A DNA stretch of 39,774 nucleotides from CBDVBD01 sp965372135 (GTDB lineage Bacteria > Electryoneota > RPQS01 > CBDVBD01), in NCBI GenBank assembly GCA_965372135.1, contig CBDVBD010000010.1, positions 1-39,774 on the forward strand, given 5' to 3'. The stretch's first letter is position 1, and each line of letters starts with the position of its first letter. Below are positions 16,071-23,530 of the stretch, in pieces. Position numbers and translations under genes: made by a program. The notes beneath the pieces are model-generated. The model had not been told where the DNA came from. It ran no database searches and saw nothing but the letters and a program-made list of their open reading frames with translations.

Positions 16071-17105
16071 TTAGAGTTGACTAATTCTAAGAACTTTCGC
16101 TCCTCTGATTTTGCTGGCTTTTAGCTCGTACAAGGCTTGGTTTGCATCCTCTAAGGCATATTCCTGGGTTTCCGGTTTGATGCCAATTTCTGCCGCTAAC
16201 TGCAGGAATTCGCGGACATCCTGGCGTGCTACATTGGCGACGCTTTTAATTTCCTTTTCTTCCCAAAGATGCGTAGGATAATCTAACTTCAACAGGTAAT
16301 CCTTGTCAATTTCCTCCTTTCGAATAGCGTTGATCACCAACCTCCCGCCCGGTTCCAAATTTCGCATCGCCTCCACCATTGGTTTCCATACTGGTGTGGT
16401 GTCGATGATGCTATCCAGCTTTTCCGGTGATTGCTCTGTAGTATCCTCTGCCCAAGCAGCACCCAACTCCAAGGCGAATTTTCTCTCTTCTGCACTCCGG
16501 GCGAATACGAAAACTTTCGTATTGGGATATTTGTGATTGACCATTTTCAAGACCAAGTGCGCTGATGCACCGAATCCGGTTAAACCAAGATTCTGCCCGT
16601 CACTTAGATTAGTCAATCTCAACGATCGGTATCCAATAGCGCCGGCACACAACAACGGTGCTGCCTCGGTGTCGGAAAATTGGTCAGGAATAGGATGCGC
16701 GAAATCCGCCGGTACTGTCATATATTCTGCATATCCGCCGTTGGTATCCCTGCCGGTAGCTTTGAAATCAGGACATAGGTTTTCATTTTCATTCATACAG
16801 TGTTTGCACCTCCCGCATGCAGAAAAAATCCAAGCCACTCCCACCCTATCCCCCACTTTCAAGGTCTGCACCTTGTTACCAGTTTTTTCCACTCGACCGA
16901 CCACTTGATGTCCAAGCACTACTGGAAGCTCCGGTGGCGGCGTCCTGCCTTCGATTTCGTCCAATTCGGTATGACATACTCCGCAGGTTAGAACCTTCAA
17001 CAGCACTTCATTTTCACCGGGCACTGGAATCGATATATCTACTAATTCCAGAGGATGCCTATTCTCCCGGACATCGCAGAGGTTGTTTAACATCATCGCT
17101 TTCAT
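16071..17105 (-). CDS. Zinc-dependent alcohol dehydrogenase (MDR family)
   Basis: The 344-residue medium-chain dehydrogenase has catalytic zinc ligands C44 (CGVCHTE) and H66 in GHQVVG, where Gln replaces the usual Glu, as in the AdhA/CAD2-like subgroup. The structural-zinc cysteines are C97, C100, C103 and C111 (CGRCKHCM...C). The Rossmann motif reads LGLTGFGASAHL at about 173-184. It probably oxidises or reduces primary alcohols and aldehydes with NAD(P)H in the cytoplasm, and the substrate is not determinable. The length is normal. The gene stands alone, with a 78-bp gap to the neighbouring aldolase-family gene and a weak ribosome-binding site (GGTGA). The conserved CGVCHTE and GHQ blocks and a complete C-terminus argue it is functional. 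Confidence 0.9.
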   Translation of the reverse strand: MKAMMLNNLCDVRENRHPLELVDISIPVPGENEVLLKVLTCGVCHTELDEIEGRTPPPELPVVLGHQVVGRVEKTGNKVQTLKVGDRVGVAWIFSACGRCKHCMNENENLCPDFKATGRDTNGGYAEYMTVPADFAHPIPDQFSDTEAAPLLCAGAIGYRSLRLTNLSDGQNLGLTGFGASAHLVLKMVNHKYPNTKVFVFARSAEERKFALELGAAWAEDTTEQSPEKLDSIIDTTPVWKPMVEAMRNLEPGGRLVINAIRKEEIDKDYLLKLDYPTHLWEEKEIKSVANVARQDVREFLQLAAEIGIKPETQEYALEDANQALYELKASKIRGAKVLRISQL

Positions 17106-17183
17106 TTGAAATTCACCAATTGTATTTTGAATTAACGTTGAAGTATTAACGATCGTTTACTAATACAGGGAATTTTGCCATTT

Positions 17184-18308
17184 TCAAGCCTTAGATGACA
17201 TCCACCTCATACGCTTTATCGACTCGCCTTCCAATGTCAAATACTCGGGATATAAGCCGCAAGTCAAGCAGGAATGGATCGGATACACATAAGCGATATC
17301 ACCAATTTTCGTGTTGAATAAAAGCTGGTCGTTTGCTCGCACTATGCCGTATTCCTGTGATAGAGAAATAATTGGAGCATAGTAATTGACCTTACCGAAT
17401 ATTTTTGATTTACCAGACGATAAATAACCGAAAACCTCATTACCATTGCTATCAAGAATTCGTTCTTTGCCGAAATGGATAGCACCGCCGTATAAGACTA
17501 TTTCCTTTCTCTGAGCGTATGTACCGATAACAGGACACGCAACCACCACTGCAATGTCATCTTCAGAACATACACCGGTCGATGTTTGCATGACATCGTA
17601 AAACACAAAGTTTCCCGGTCGGATTTCATCGGCGCCGGTGAAATCATCCACTACGCTGCATGATGGCGTGTCACCGATAGAAATCGTGCAGTTTTCGATA
17701 CCACCGGGAATTAAAGATTCCTTCACCTGCAGCATGCGGGACATGGATTCGTGGTGGGATCGTTGAATGCCATCCGGTGTGTGTTCATGGTAGGTCAGAC
17801 CGTTATGAGTCAGGATTCCTGCGAAATTCAGTTTGGAGGATTCTTGTATCTTATTAGTTAACGAAACCACGTGATCCACTTTGTCCCAGGGAATCCCGGT
17901 ACGTGCGTAACCGGTATCAATCTTGATCCAAACCTTGACTTGGGAATTCAGATTCGCTTCCAGCGCATCGACTGCGTCATCAGAATCCACCAACACCCCA
18001 AGATTAATCGTATCAGCCAGTTGCGAAATTATCGGCAGTTCCAGGATATTTACAGAAGTGGCGATGGTGATATCCGACCAGCCGTTTTCAGCGAAATACT
18101 GTGCCATGTCCACCGATGACACGGTACATGCCGTAATCCCAATATCCATGAACCAGCGACCGATTTCCGCCGATTGATGGGTTTTGAAATGCGGACGAAA
18201 AAAAACATCGGATTTCTTGGCTTTATCAGCCATCCTCGCGATATTCTTCAATACCCGCTGCTTATCGAGGATTAGTGTTGGCTTTGTGATCTGATAATTA
18301 TTGCTCAT
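17184..18308 (-). CDS. PLP-dependent D-threonine aldolase / D-serine dehydratase family enzyme
   Basis: The 374-residue protein has the alanine-racemase-type TIM barrel of the DSD1 family. FFRPHFKTHQS carries the PLP-binding Lys42. Barrel strands follow (TIATSVNILEL, VWIKIDTGYARTGIPW, FAGILTHNGLTY). The C-terminal DSD domain has the metal-binding pattern YVYPIHSCLTCGLYPEY, in which His and Cys bind zinc or manganese. Members either cleave D-threonine to glycine and acetaldehyde or deaminate D-serine, and the two cannot be separated from sequence alone. It ends 78 nt before the dehydrogenase start. An aldolase-dehydrogenase pairing would make sense chemically but is only inference. Confidence 0.88.
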   Translation of the reverse strand: MSNNYQITKPTLILDKQRVLKNIARMADKAKKSDVFFRPHFKTHQSAEIGRWFMDIGITACTVSSVDMAQYFAENGWSDITIATSVNILELPIISQLADTINLGVLVDSDDAVDALEANLNSQVKVWIKIDTGYARTGIPWDKVDHVVSLTNKIQESSKLNFAGILTHNGLTYHEHTPDGIQRSHHESMSRMLQVKESLIPGGIENCTISIGDTPSCSVVDDFTGADEIRPGNFVFYDVMQTSTGVCSEDDIAVVVACPVIGTYAQRKEIVLYGGAIHFGKERILDSNGNEVFGYLSSGKSKIFGKVNYYAPIISLSQEYGIVRANDQLLFNTKIGDIAYVYPIHSCLTCGLYPEYLTLEGESIKRMRWMSSKA

Positions 18309-18326
18309 TTAACAATCATAAAATTG

Positions 18327-18638
18327 TCATTGAGGTTCCCAAAGGAATTGGTCGAAATCGATTCCACCATTGAGAGTAAACATCACCCCTTCCTTTTCCA
18401 GTAATTCCTTTTGTCCCTCGTATCCATACCCCCGTTTCAAGGAAATCTGCCCTTTTCCATTGACCACCCGATGCCAGGGGAGTTTTTCCTTTCGCGATGA
18501 TGTATGTAACGCTCTAACTACCTGCCGAGCCGCTCGGGGACTGCCCGCCATTGCCGCAATCTGCCCATAAGTCGCCACTTTTCCTTTCGGAATTTTCTTG
18601 ATAACAGAGATCACTCTCTGATGAAATGTAGATTCCAT
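18327..18638 (-). CDS. atl: Alkyltransferase-like protein (ATL), MGMT family without the active cysteine
   Basis: The 103-residue protein has the DNA-binding domain of O6-alkylguanine-DNA alkyltransferase (KIPKGKVATYGQIAAMAG, then SPRAARQVVRAL with the arginine finger). The active-site PCHR is replaced by PWHR. That is the hallmark of ATL proteins, which bind O6-alkylguanine without repairing it and pass it to nucleotide excision repair. The N-terminal MGMT domain is absent, as usual for ATLs. The start is 18 nt beyond the stop of the preceding reading unit's neighbour, and no strong Shine-Dalgarno site is seen. It sits between the aldolase-family gene and DUF3795. Confidence 0.92.
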   Translation of the reverse strand: MESTFHQRVISVIKKIPKGKVATYGQIAAMAGSPRAARQVVRALHTSSRKEKLPWHRVVNGKGQISLKRGYGYEGQKELLEKEGVMFTLNGGIDFDQFLWEPQ

Positions 18639-18677
18639 GGTAATATCATCATATTGATGTCACACAAAAAGACTCTA

Positions 18678-19073
18678 CTATGCTTTTCCAATCGATTCCC
18701 GGATTTTCATCAGTCGCGGACGGCTTTCAAACGGCATCAGACACACCCGGTATTCCTCTTCAGGTACCTCGCCGAACTTCTCCGCGAATTCCTCCCGACT
18801 GCTCATATAAGGTTCCAGCTTTTCGCAGATGAATGCATCACAATGTGCACAGGTTTCAACACCCTTTTCTTCAGCGCAAAGCCTGACCGGACACTTCTCA
18901 GCAAGTCCGATGCCTTCCAAACAACCACTACATTTCGCTTGTTCGACAGTAAATCCCTCTAATCCAAAAAATTTCTTCCACCCATCAATTATCATCTGCT
19001 TTGCAGCGATATCATCGCCACTTACCGCACACAAATCACACCTAAAACCGCATCGACCCAATATTTCTGCCAT
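18678..19073 (-). CDS. Cysteine-rich DUF3795 domain protein
   Basis: The 131-residue protein has about 10 cysteines in a pattern typical of DUF3795: GRCGFRCDLCAV (residues 6-17), KCSGC near 47-51, CPVRLC near 61-66 and ETCAHCDAFIC near 73-83. The arrangement suggests metal or iron-sulfur binding, and the biochemical function is unknown. It begins 24 nt downstream of the methyltransferase gene, with AAAGGAGGATTGAGCC before the ATG, so the two are probably co-transcribed. The cysteines are all encoded as TGT or TGC. Confidence 0.8.
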   Translation of the reverse strand: MAEILGRCGFRCDLCAVSGDDIAAKQMIIDGWKKFFGLEGFTVEQAKCSGCLEGIGLAEKCPVRLCAEEKGVETCAHCDAFICEKLEPYMSSREEFAEKFGEVPEEEYRVCLMPFESRPRLMKIRESIGKA

Positions 19074-19097
19074 GGCTCAATCCTCCTTTACGATAGG

Positions 19098-19673
19098 CTA
19101 ATTATTTGCTTTTCCTCCTCTGAACAACATTCCTCTACTGAAGATTACTTTAATCGGTTTAATGATTTGCATCCCAACTGATTCAGCATCCTCCAAGATT
19201 TGTCCAAATTGTGTTTCCTTCACCTGATGGTTTGGTTCGATCAGCATAAAACGAGCATCCGGTTTCAGTAATTCTGCTACTTGCTTAAGAAATCTTTGCC
19301 GGTCGGGGACTTCATGCACCACATAAAACGCAAGGGCAAAATCCACCTGAGTGTTAGGCAGCGCAATGTCATCTTCCTGGCATTGATGGAGTTTGATCCT
19401 ATCCAACACTCCCTTTTTCTCTGCAAATTCACGGGTGATGGAAAGCATCTCTTTCTGCAAATCCATCGCGATCACCTGTCCGTTTTCCCTTACCATTTTT
19501 GCCAGAGCCACCGCGAAAAATCCACCACCGCAGCCCAGATCGATCACGATGTCGCCTGGCTTTACATAATCCCCCATGATTTTCATGGGATTCTGGATTA
19601 TTTTGCGGAGCGGGCTATTCAACCATTTCACCACCGACGGCGGACATACATGTCCCATCGCTTTATCAGCCAC
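19098..19673 (-). CDS. Class I SAM-dependent methyltransferase
   Basis: The 191-residue protein has SAM motif I VIDLGCGGGFFAVALA at about residues 43-58 and an acidic motif II (VIAMDLQKEML). Later motifs are VDFALAFYVVHEVPD and FMLIEPNHQV. It falls in the UbiE/arsenite-methyltransferase-like broad family, but the N-terminal HVCPPSVVKWLNSPLRK block is characteristic of a small uncharacterised group. The substrate is unknown. It is followed by DUF3795 in the same orientation. tRNA-Arg lies upstream on the same strand. Confidence 0.85.
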   Translation of the reverse strand: MADKAMGHVCPPSVVKWLNSPLRKIIQNPMKIMGDYVKPGDIVIDLGCGGGFFAVALAKMVRENGQVIAMDLQKEMLSITREFAEKKGVLDRIKLHQCQEDDIALPNTQVDFALAFYVVHEVPDRQRFLKQVAELLKPDARFMLIEPNHQVKETQFGQILEDAESVGMQIIKPIKVIFSRGMLFRGGKANN

Positions 19674-19826
19674 CTAAACCTCCCAAAATTCTTTTCGGAT
19701 AATTGGTCAATTAAAAGGAATGTAAAACAAGCGCAAAGTTTTATGTTGCAACAGTTTATATTGGCAAGAAATAATTGCAGAGAAATGAATGCAGAATATC
19801 AATGGACACAGACGTCTCAGGATTTG

Positions 19827-19900
19827 TGCCCCTGAGACGATTCGAACGTCCGACAAGCGGTTTAGGAAACCGCTGCTCTATCCTACTGAGCTACAGGGGC
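19827..19900 (-). tRNA. tRNA-Arg (anticodon CCT)
   Basis: The minus strand folds as a full cloverleaf. The acceptor GCCCCTG pairs with CAGGGGC, the D arm is GCTC...GAGC, the anticodon stem is GCGGT/ACCGC with loop TTCCTAA (anticodon CCT), and the T arm is GGACG-TTCGAAT-CGTCT. The discriminator is A and CCA is not encoded. Confidence 0.96.
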
Positions 19901-19988
19901 AATAGATTTGGCAAGTTTAAAGTTAACAAGTCATTTCGCGGCATCAGGTGAGGGCATCTTACACCACTAAATAAATCTCAGTAGTTTA

Positions 19989-20020
19989 CAGTAGGGGCGT
20001 TCGATTGAACGCCCCTACTG
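19989..20020 (-). terminator. Strong hairpin after the last RRM gene
   Basis: CAGTAGGGGCGTTC pairs perfectly (14 bp) with GAACGCCCCTACTG around GATT, 14 nt past the stop codon at 20034. No T-run follows. The GTAGGGGCG...CGCCCCTAC form is also a common dispersed repeat in bacteria, so it may be a repeat serving as a 3' end. Confidence 0.55.
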
Positions 20021-20033
20021 GTTAATTCATGGG

Positions 20034-20303
20034 TTAGAAGCGACCGCCACCGCCACGATCTTCTCGGGGACGGGCTTCGTTGACGCGCAGTTCGCGTCCT
20101 TTAACTTCTTTGCCGTTCAAGGTTTCTATAGCGGTTTTAGCTTCGGTCTGCTCGGACATTTCCACAAACCCAAAACCGCGGGATTTACCAGTGAATCGGT
20201 CTTTGACTACTAAAGCGGAATCGACGGCGCCGAATTCCTCAAACTCTGCCTTAAGATCGTCATCGTTGACGTCGAAAGACAAGTTTCCTACATAAATGTT
20301 CAT
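20034..20303 (-). CDS. RRM-domain RNA-binding protein, copy 4
   Basis: The 89-residue protein is a single RNA-recognition motif. RNP2 is IYVGNL (residues 3-8) and RNP1 is KSRGFGFVEM (about 43-52). A short basic Gly/Arg tail follows (REDRGGGGRF). Such proteins bind RNA in cyanobacteria and FCB bacteria and are often cold-induced. It is the most divergent of four tandem copies (D-D-D-L-K-A-E-F-E-E-F in helix 1), the only one starting with ATG rather than GTG, and has AAGGAGATCTG before the start. Its 5' leader keeps the shared GATGGTAGCAGTTTTCC block but replaces the leader hairpin with a different one (20324-20346). Confidence 0.95.
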   Translation of the reverse strand: MNIYVGNLSFDVNDDDLKAEFEEFGAVDSALVVKDRFTGKSRGFGFVEMSEQTEAKTAIETLNGKEVKGRELRVNEARPREDRGGGGRF

Positions 20304-20323
20304 CAGATCTCCTTACATTGAAT

Positions 20324-20346
20324 ACATTTCGGAACACCCGAAATGT
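20324..20346 (-). promoter_or_regulatory. Leader hairpin of RRM copy 4
   Basis: ACATTTCGG and CCGAAATGT (9 bp) pair around AACAC, about 20 nt upstream of the ATG. It takes the place of the TATCCGGA hairpin of the other copies, so structure rather than sequence seems kept. Confidence 0.45.
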
Positions 20347-20436
20347 TCGCCTTCCAACTTGCGGACAAAGGACATTTCCCCAACGGCGACCTTGGGAAAA
20401 CTGCTACCATCTCTTATATCCGTTCTACAATAATTC

Positions 20437-20461
20437 GAGCGATTGTTTTTAATACTCGCTC
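20437..20461 (-). terminator. Intercistronic hairpin after RRM copy 3 (also after copies 2 and 1)
   Basis: GAGCGA and TCGCTC pair around a 13-base A/T-rich loop, immediately past the stop codon. The same hairpin recurs at about 20869-20894 and 21300-21325. No U-run follows it on the minus strand, so attenuation or RNA processing is as likely as full termination. Confidence 0.4.
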
Positions 20462-20462
20462 A

Positions 20463-20735
20463 TTAGAAACGACGTCCGCCTCCGCGACGATCGTCACGAG
20501 GGCGTGCTTCGTTGACCTTAAGGTTCTTGCCCTTAAGATCGCTGCCGTCCAGACCGCTGATGGCGGCTTGGGCTTCTTCATTCGTCGGCATTTCGACGAA
20601 TCCAAAGCCGCGGGACCGGCCGCTGAATTTGTCCATGATCACCGTAGCGGATTCCACTGCACCAAAAGCCTCAAAGGCTTGGCGCAGGTCATCGTCGGTG
20701 ACTTCAAACGACAAATCGCCTACATAGATGTTCAC
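20463..20735 (-). CDS. RRM-domain RNA-binding protein, copy 3
   Basis: The 90-residue single RRM has RNP2 IYVGDL, RNP1 RSRGFGFVEM, and a DDRRGGGRRF tail. It starts at GTG 20735, with AAAGGAGATCATA before it; the frame upstream of that is non-coding leader. The protein is nearly identical to copies 1 and 2, differing at a few residues (SFEVTDDDLRQAFEAFGAVESATV), so the copies arose by tandem duplication of a unit of about 432 bp including the leader. It probably binds cellular mRNAs, and autoregulation through the conserved leader is an inference. Confidence 0.95.
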   Translation of the reverse strand: MNIYVGDLSFEVTDDDLRQAFEAFGAVESATVIMDKFSGRSRGFGFVEMPTNEEAQAAISGLDGSDLKGKNLKVNEARPRDDRRGGGRRF

Positions 20736-20894
20736 TATGATCTCCTTTGTGTGAACATTTCTCCGAACTATCCGGAGTCTTCGCCAACCATTTTCCGGAT
20801 ACAAGACATTTTACCCATCGGCGCCATAGGGAAAACTGCTACCATCACTGATATCCGTCATTACAATTCGAGCGATTGTTTTTAATACTCGCTC
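20736..20894 (-). promoter_or_regulatory. Conserved 5' leader of RRM copy 3
   Basis: The interval contains, in transcript order, the GAGCGA hairpin of the previous gene, an ACGGATAT box and the block GATGGTAGCAGTTTTCCC (20829-20846). Next come CGCCGATGGGTAAAATG, an 8-bp hairpin TATCCGGA/TCCGGATA (20769-20801) and finally the GTG start region. The interval is almost the same before copy 2 and very similar before copy 1. A non-coding stretch this well kept beside duplicated genes suggests a regulatory RNA element. Confidence 0.6.
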
Positions 20895-20895
20895 A

Positions 20896-21165
20896 TTAGA
20901 AGCGACGTCCACCACCGCGATCGGTGCGAGGGCGTGCTTCGTTGACCTTAAGGTTCCTTCCCTTAAGATCAACGCCGTCCAGACCGCTGATAGCGGCTTT
21001 AGCTTCGTCATTCGTCGGCATTTCGACGAATCCGAAACCACGGGACCGGCCGCTGAATTTGTCCATGACCACCGTGGCGGAGTCGACTTGACCAAATTCC
21101 GCAAAGGCTTGGCGCAGATCTTCGTCTGCTACCTCAAAAGACAAATTTCCTACATAGATGTTCAC
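20896..21165 (-). CDS. RRM-domain RNA-binding protein, copy 2
   Basis: The 89-residue RRM protein starts at GTG 21165 (AAGGAGATTATC before it). RNP2 is IYVGNL and RNP1 is RSRGFGFVEM. The tail is RTDRGGGRRF. Helix 1 reads DEDLRQAFAEFGQVDSATVVM, which separates it slightly from copies 1 and 3. It is cytoplasmic and RNA-binding by family. It lies between copy 1 (162 nt upstream) and copy 3, with leader and intercistronic hairpins shared in position and sequence. Confidence 0.95.
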   Translation of the reverse strand: MNIYVGNLSFEVADEDLRQAFAEFGQVDSATVVMDKFSGRSRGFGFVEMPTNDEAKAAISGLDGVDLKGRNLKVNEARPRTDRGGGRRF

Positions 21166-21326
21166 GATAATCTCCTTAGTGTGAACATTCTCCGAACTAT
21201 CCGGAGTCTTCGCCAACCATTTTCCGGATACAAGACATTTTACCCATCGGCGCCATAGGGAAAACTGCTACCATCACGATATCCGTCATACAATAATTCG
21301 AGCGATTGTATTTTAATACTCGCTCA
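21166..21326 (-). promoter_or_regulatory. Conserved 5' leader of RRM copy 2
   Basis: Same elements as the leader of copy 3: GATGGTAGCAGTTTTCCC at 21258-21275, and the hairpin TATCCGGA/TCCGGATA at 21198-21230. Confidence 0.6.
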
Positions 21327-21599
21327 TTAGAAGCGTTTTCCGCCTCCGCGACGATCGTCACGAGGGCGTGCTTCATTGACCTTAAGGTTCCTGCCCTTAA
21401 GATCGCTGCCGTCCAGACCGCTGATGGCGGCATTAGCTTCATCACTCGTCGACATTTCGACGAAACCGAAACCACGGGACCGACCGCTGAATTTGTCCAT
21501 GACCACAGAGGCAGATTCCACTGCACCAAAAGCCTCGAAGGCTTGGCGCAGATCATCTTCACTGACTTCAAAAGACAAATTGCCTACATAGATGTTCAC
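21327..21599 (-). CDS. RRM-domain RNA-binding protein, copy 1 (promoter-proximal)
   Basis: This 90-residue RRM protein is the first transcribed of the four. It starts at GTG 21599 with AAAGGAGATCATA before it. RNP2 is IYVGNL, RNP1 is RSRGFGFVEM, and the tail is DDRRGGGKRF. It differs from copy 3 by only a few residues, mainly SEDDLRQ and the STSDEANAA stretch. The 5' leader at 21600-21745 carries the shared block, but its lower hairpin is shortened to TCCGGA/TCCGGA (6 bp, 21637-21663). Translation from GTG is a feature of copies 1-3. Confidence 0.95.
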   Translation of the reverse strand: MNIYVGNLSFEVSEDDLRQAFEAFGAVESASVVMDKFSGRSRGFGFVEMSTSDEANAAISGLDGSDLKGRNLKVNEARPRDDRRGGGKRF

Positions 21600-21745
21600 T
21601 ATGATCTCCTTTATGTGAACATTTCTCCGAACTATCCGGAGTCTTCGCCAACCATTTTCCGGACAAAGGACGTTTTACCCATCGGCGATCTTGGGAAAAC
21701 TGCTACCATCACAAATATCCGTCGTTCAATTGTGTTCTCTTAAAA
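21600..21745 (-). promoter_or_regulatory. Conserved 5' leader of RRM copy 1
   Basis: The shared block GATGGTAGCAGTTTTCCC is at 21693-21710, preceded on the transcript by CACAATTGAACGACGGATAT. Upstream, 21746-21896 is AT-rich and could hold the promoter, but no single -35/-10 pair stands out. Confidence 0.55.
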
Positions 21746-21896
21746 AACCTCCTCTAAAAACATATTTTTGATCATATCAATATAAACTTATTAATATACA
21801 CATAATTTCCGGTATTTCCAAGCATTTATGTTGATTTAATAACAACCACTTTCCCATATGATTTTAGATAATTAACGACTTTAAACAATCGACCCC

Positions 21897-21945
21897 AGGA
21901 AAACTGCTACCATCTCATATATCCGCCGTTCAATTGTGTTGCCTG
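21897..21945 (-). repeat. Orphan copy of the RRM leader block
   Basis: The minus strand reads CACAATTGAACGGCGGATAT and then GATGGTAGCAGTTTTCCT (21897-21914). It matches the start of the copy 1 leader but is followed by no RRM gene. It lies directly past the DUF5677 stop codon at 21947. Confidence 0.7.
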
Positions 21946-21946
21946 T

Positions 21947-22666
21947 CTAGTCTTTCTCCTTCTTGTTGTCTATATTTGATATAGGGCAACCAAGCCACTC
22001 GTTACATTTCTCTATTATTGATAAAGAACAAGCAGAAGTTGTAGATAGGACAAGCTCAAACCTAAGTTCTTCATACTTTGAGAAATTGGATATTAATAGA
22101 GGTTCAAATTGTTCCAATACATCCATTGGATGTACATTTCTTGAATACAATCGATACACACCATCATAGAGGTCTTTGTTATTTGTATCATTAGCTGCAT
22201 CAGCTAATGGTTTGCGTAAATACCCATATTTTCGTACTTTCTTAAACTGTTCTATATCCGAATATCGTTCTCTTATTTCACTTGTTGCTGATTGCCATTC
22301 CGTCTTATCAATCTTAAATCCACGAAATTCATAATTCATCGCATTTAATGCTTTAGCTTTATTTAAAATAATTCCATCTCTCATCAACAATGTCGCTTCC
22401 TGAGGATCCTTTTTCGCATCCCCAATGAATTGATCAAGAACAATCTTCGTCTCTAAAAGTGACCTCACTAATATTTGAGCTTCTTCCTCATATCCGCTTT
22501 TCACTAAAACTTCTATTGCCTTTGTAATCCTTATAGATTTTCGAAGAAAAGCATATATTATTTTATTCTCGGCTTTTGATAGGTAAGCTTGAAAAATATC
22601 AACCAAACTGTCGCCATAAACTAAACATCCATTGATCTCGGACATATAATTTTGGAAATTATCCAT
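21947..22666 (-). CDS. DUF5677-like protein of unknown function
   Basis: The 239-residue protein is helical, soluble and has no signal peptide. It resembles DUF5677 proteins in the segment EEEAQILVRSLLETKIVLDQFIGDAKKDP (helical block with RSLLE) and a later YRLYSRNVHP motif with the conserved Arg/Asn/His. Function is unknown, although the family often occurs in defence or mobile contexts. The gene is more AT-rich than neighbouring apt and lies between the RRM cluster and apt with an orphan RRM leader at its 3' end, which suggests it was inserted there. It starts 12 nt after the apt stop. Confidence 0.65.
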   Translation of the reverse strand: MDNFQNYMSEINGCLVYGDSLVDIFQAYLSKAENKIIYAFLRKSIRITKAIEVLVKSGYEEEAQILVRSLLETKIVLDQFIGDAKKDPQEATLLMRDGIILNKAKALNAMNYEFRGFKIDKTEWQSATSEIRERYSDIEQFKKVRKYGYLRKPLADAANDTNNKDLYDGVYRLYSRNVHPMDVLEQFEPLLISNFSKYEELRFELVLSTTSACSLSIIEKCNEWLGCPISNIDNKKEKD

Positions 22667-22678
22667 CAGATTCCTTCA

Positions 22679-23218
22679 TTACAACAAATCTTCTGATTGA
22701 TAATGGATTAATACATGTAGTGGATATTGGGAAATTTTCTCTCGACCGTTCAGGAAATCCAATTCCACCAGAAATGCTATGCCAACGATATTACCGCCCA
22801 ACTTCTCCACCATCCGGCAGGAAGCCGCCATAGTACCGCCAGTAGCCAATAAATCATCTACCATTAATATGTTTTCATCAGGGGAAATCGCATCACGGTG
22901 GATGGCAACCGTATCGGTGCCATATTCCAACGCGTAGCTTTGTTCGATGGTTTCGGCAGGTAACTTGCCCGGCTTGCGTACAGGCACCAACCCAGCGTTC
23001 ATTCGATATGCCATAGCCGATGCCAATAAAAACCCTCGCGCTTCAATCCCAACCACCTTATGTACGCCCTTATTCAGAAAAGGTTCCATTAAATCGTCAA
23101 TCGCTTCCCGATAGCGTTCGGGATCTTTCAATAACGTGGTAATATCTTTGAATCCAATTCCCGGTTTTGGAAAGTCCGGTACGTGTCGAATTGATTTCCG
23201 TAGTGCCTCACTTACCAT
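22679..23218 (-). CDS. apt: Adenine phosphoribosyltransferase
   Basis: This 179-residue purine salvage enzyme makes AMP from adenine and PRPP in the cytosol. Family marks are IRHVPDFPKPGIGFKDITTLL at the N-terminus, VVGIEARGFLLA, the VPVRKPGKLP loop and the PRPP-binding motif NILMVDDLLATGGTMAA. The length is normal. The start codon overlaps the last codons of the acylphosphatase gene by 7 bases, so the two are translationally coupled. A recognisable intact C-terminus argues the enzyme is functional. Confidence 0.97.
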   Translation of the reverse strand: MVSEALRKSIRHVPDFPKPGIGFKDITTLLKDPERYREAIDDLMEPFLNKGVHKVVGIEARGFLLASAMAYRMNAGLVPVRKPGKLPAETIEQSYALEYGTDTVAIHRDAISPDENILMVDDLLATGGTMAASCRMVEKLGGNIVGIAFLVELDFLNGREKISQYPLHVLIHYQSEDLL

Positions 23219-23487
23219 TTAAGCTCAAATCCTTTATACTCGAATGTTGGTTTCTCCCAGGTGATTTCCAAATCCTTGACCGTTGCGGAGCGCGGTCCTA
23301 TTGCTAATTTCTTTAGCAACTCTTCCACCAGTCCGCGTTCCCCTTCCGCCCAAACTTCCACCGTGCCGTCGAGCCGGTTCTGCACCCAGCCTGTCAGTCC
23401 CAGTGCATGGGCTTCCTCTATAGTATAATAACGGTAACTGACCCCCTGAACTCTACCATGTACAATAATATGCGCAGCAGCGTCCAT
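23212..23487 (-). CDS. acyP: Acylphosphatase
   Basis: This 91-residue cytosolic enzyme hydrolyses carboxyl-phosphate bonds such as acetyl phosphate. The family motif HGRVQGVSYRYYTIEEA carries the catalytic Arg at about 20, and GWVQNRLDGTVEVWAEG contains the catalytic Asn at about 38. The ferredoxin-like alpha/beta fold is complete. The gene overlaps apt by 7 bases. Its upstream region is the repeat cluster 23531-23619 rather than another gene. Confidence 0.95.
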   Translation of the reverse strand: MDAAAHIIVHGRVQGVSYRYYTIEEAHALGLTGWVQNRLDGTVEVWAEGERGLVEELLKKLAIGPRSATVKDLEITWEKPTFEYKGFELKW

Positions 23488-23530
23488 GTTGGAATCCTAT
23501 ATCCAATGATATTCGCAGTCAGTGATGTTG

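Noticed and set aside
20736..20894. RRM leader as a c-di-GMP (GEMM) riboswitch because of GGTAGC and CCGATGGG
   Set aside because: The remaining conserved GEMM parts, such as the GACGCAAAGC region, are not present.
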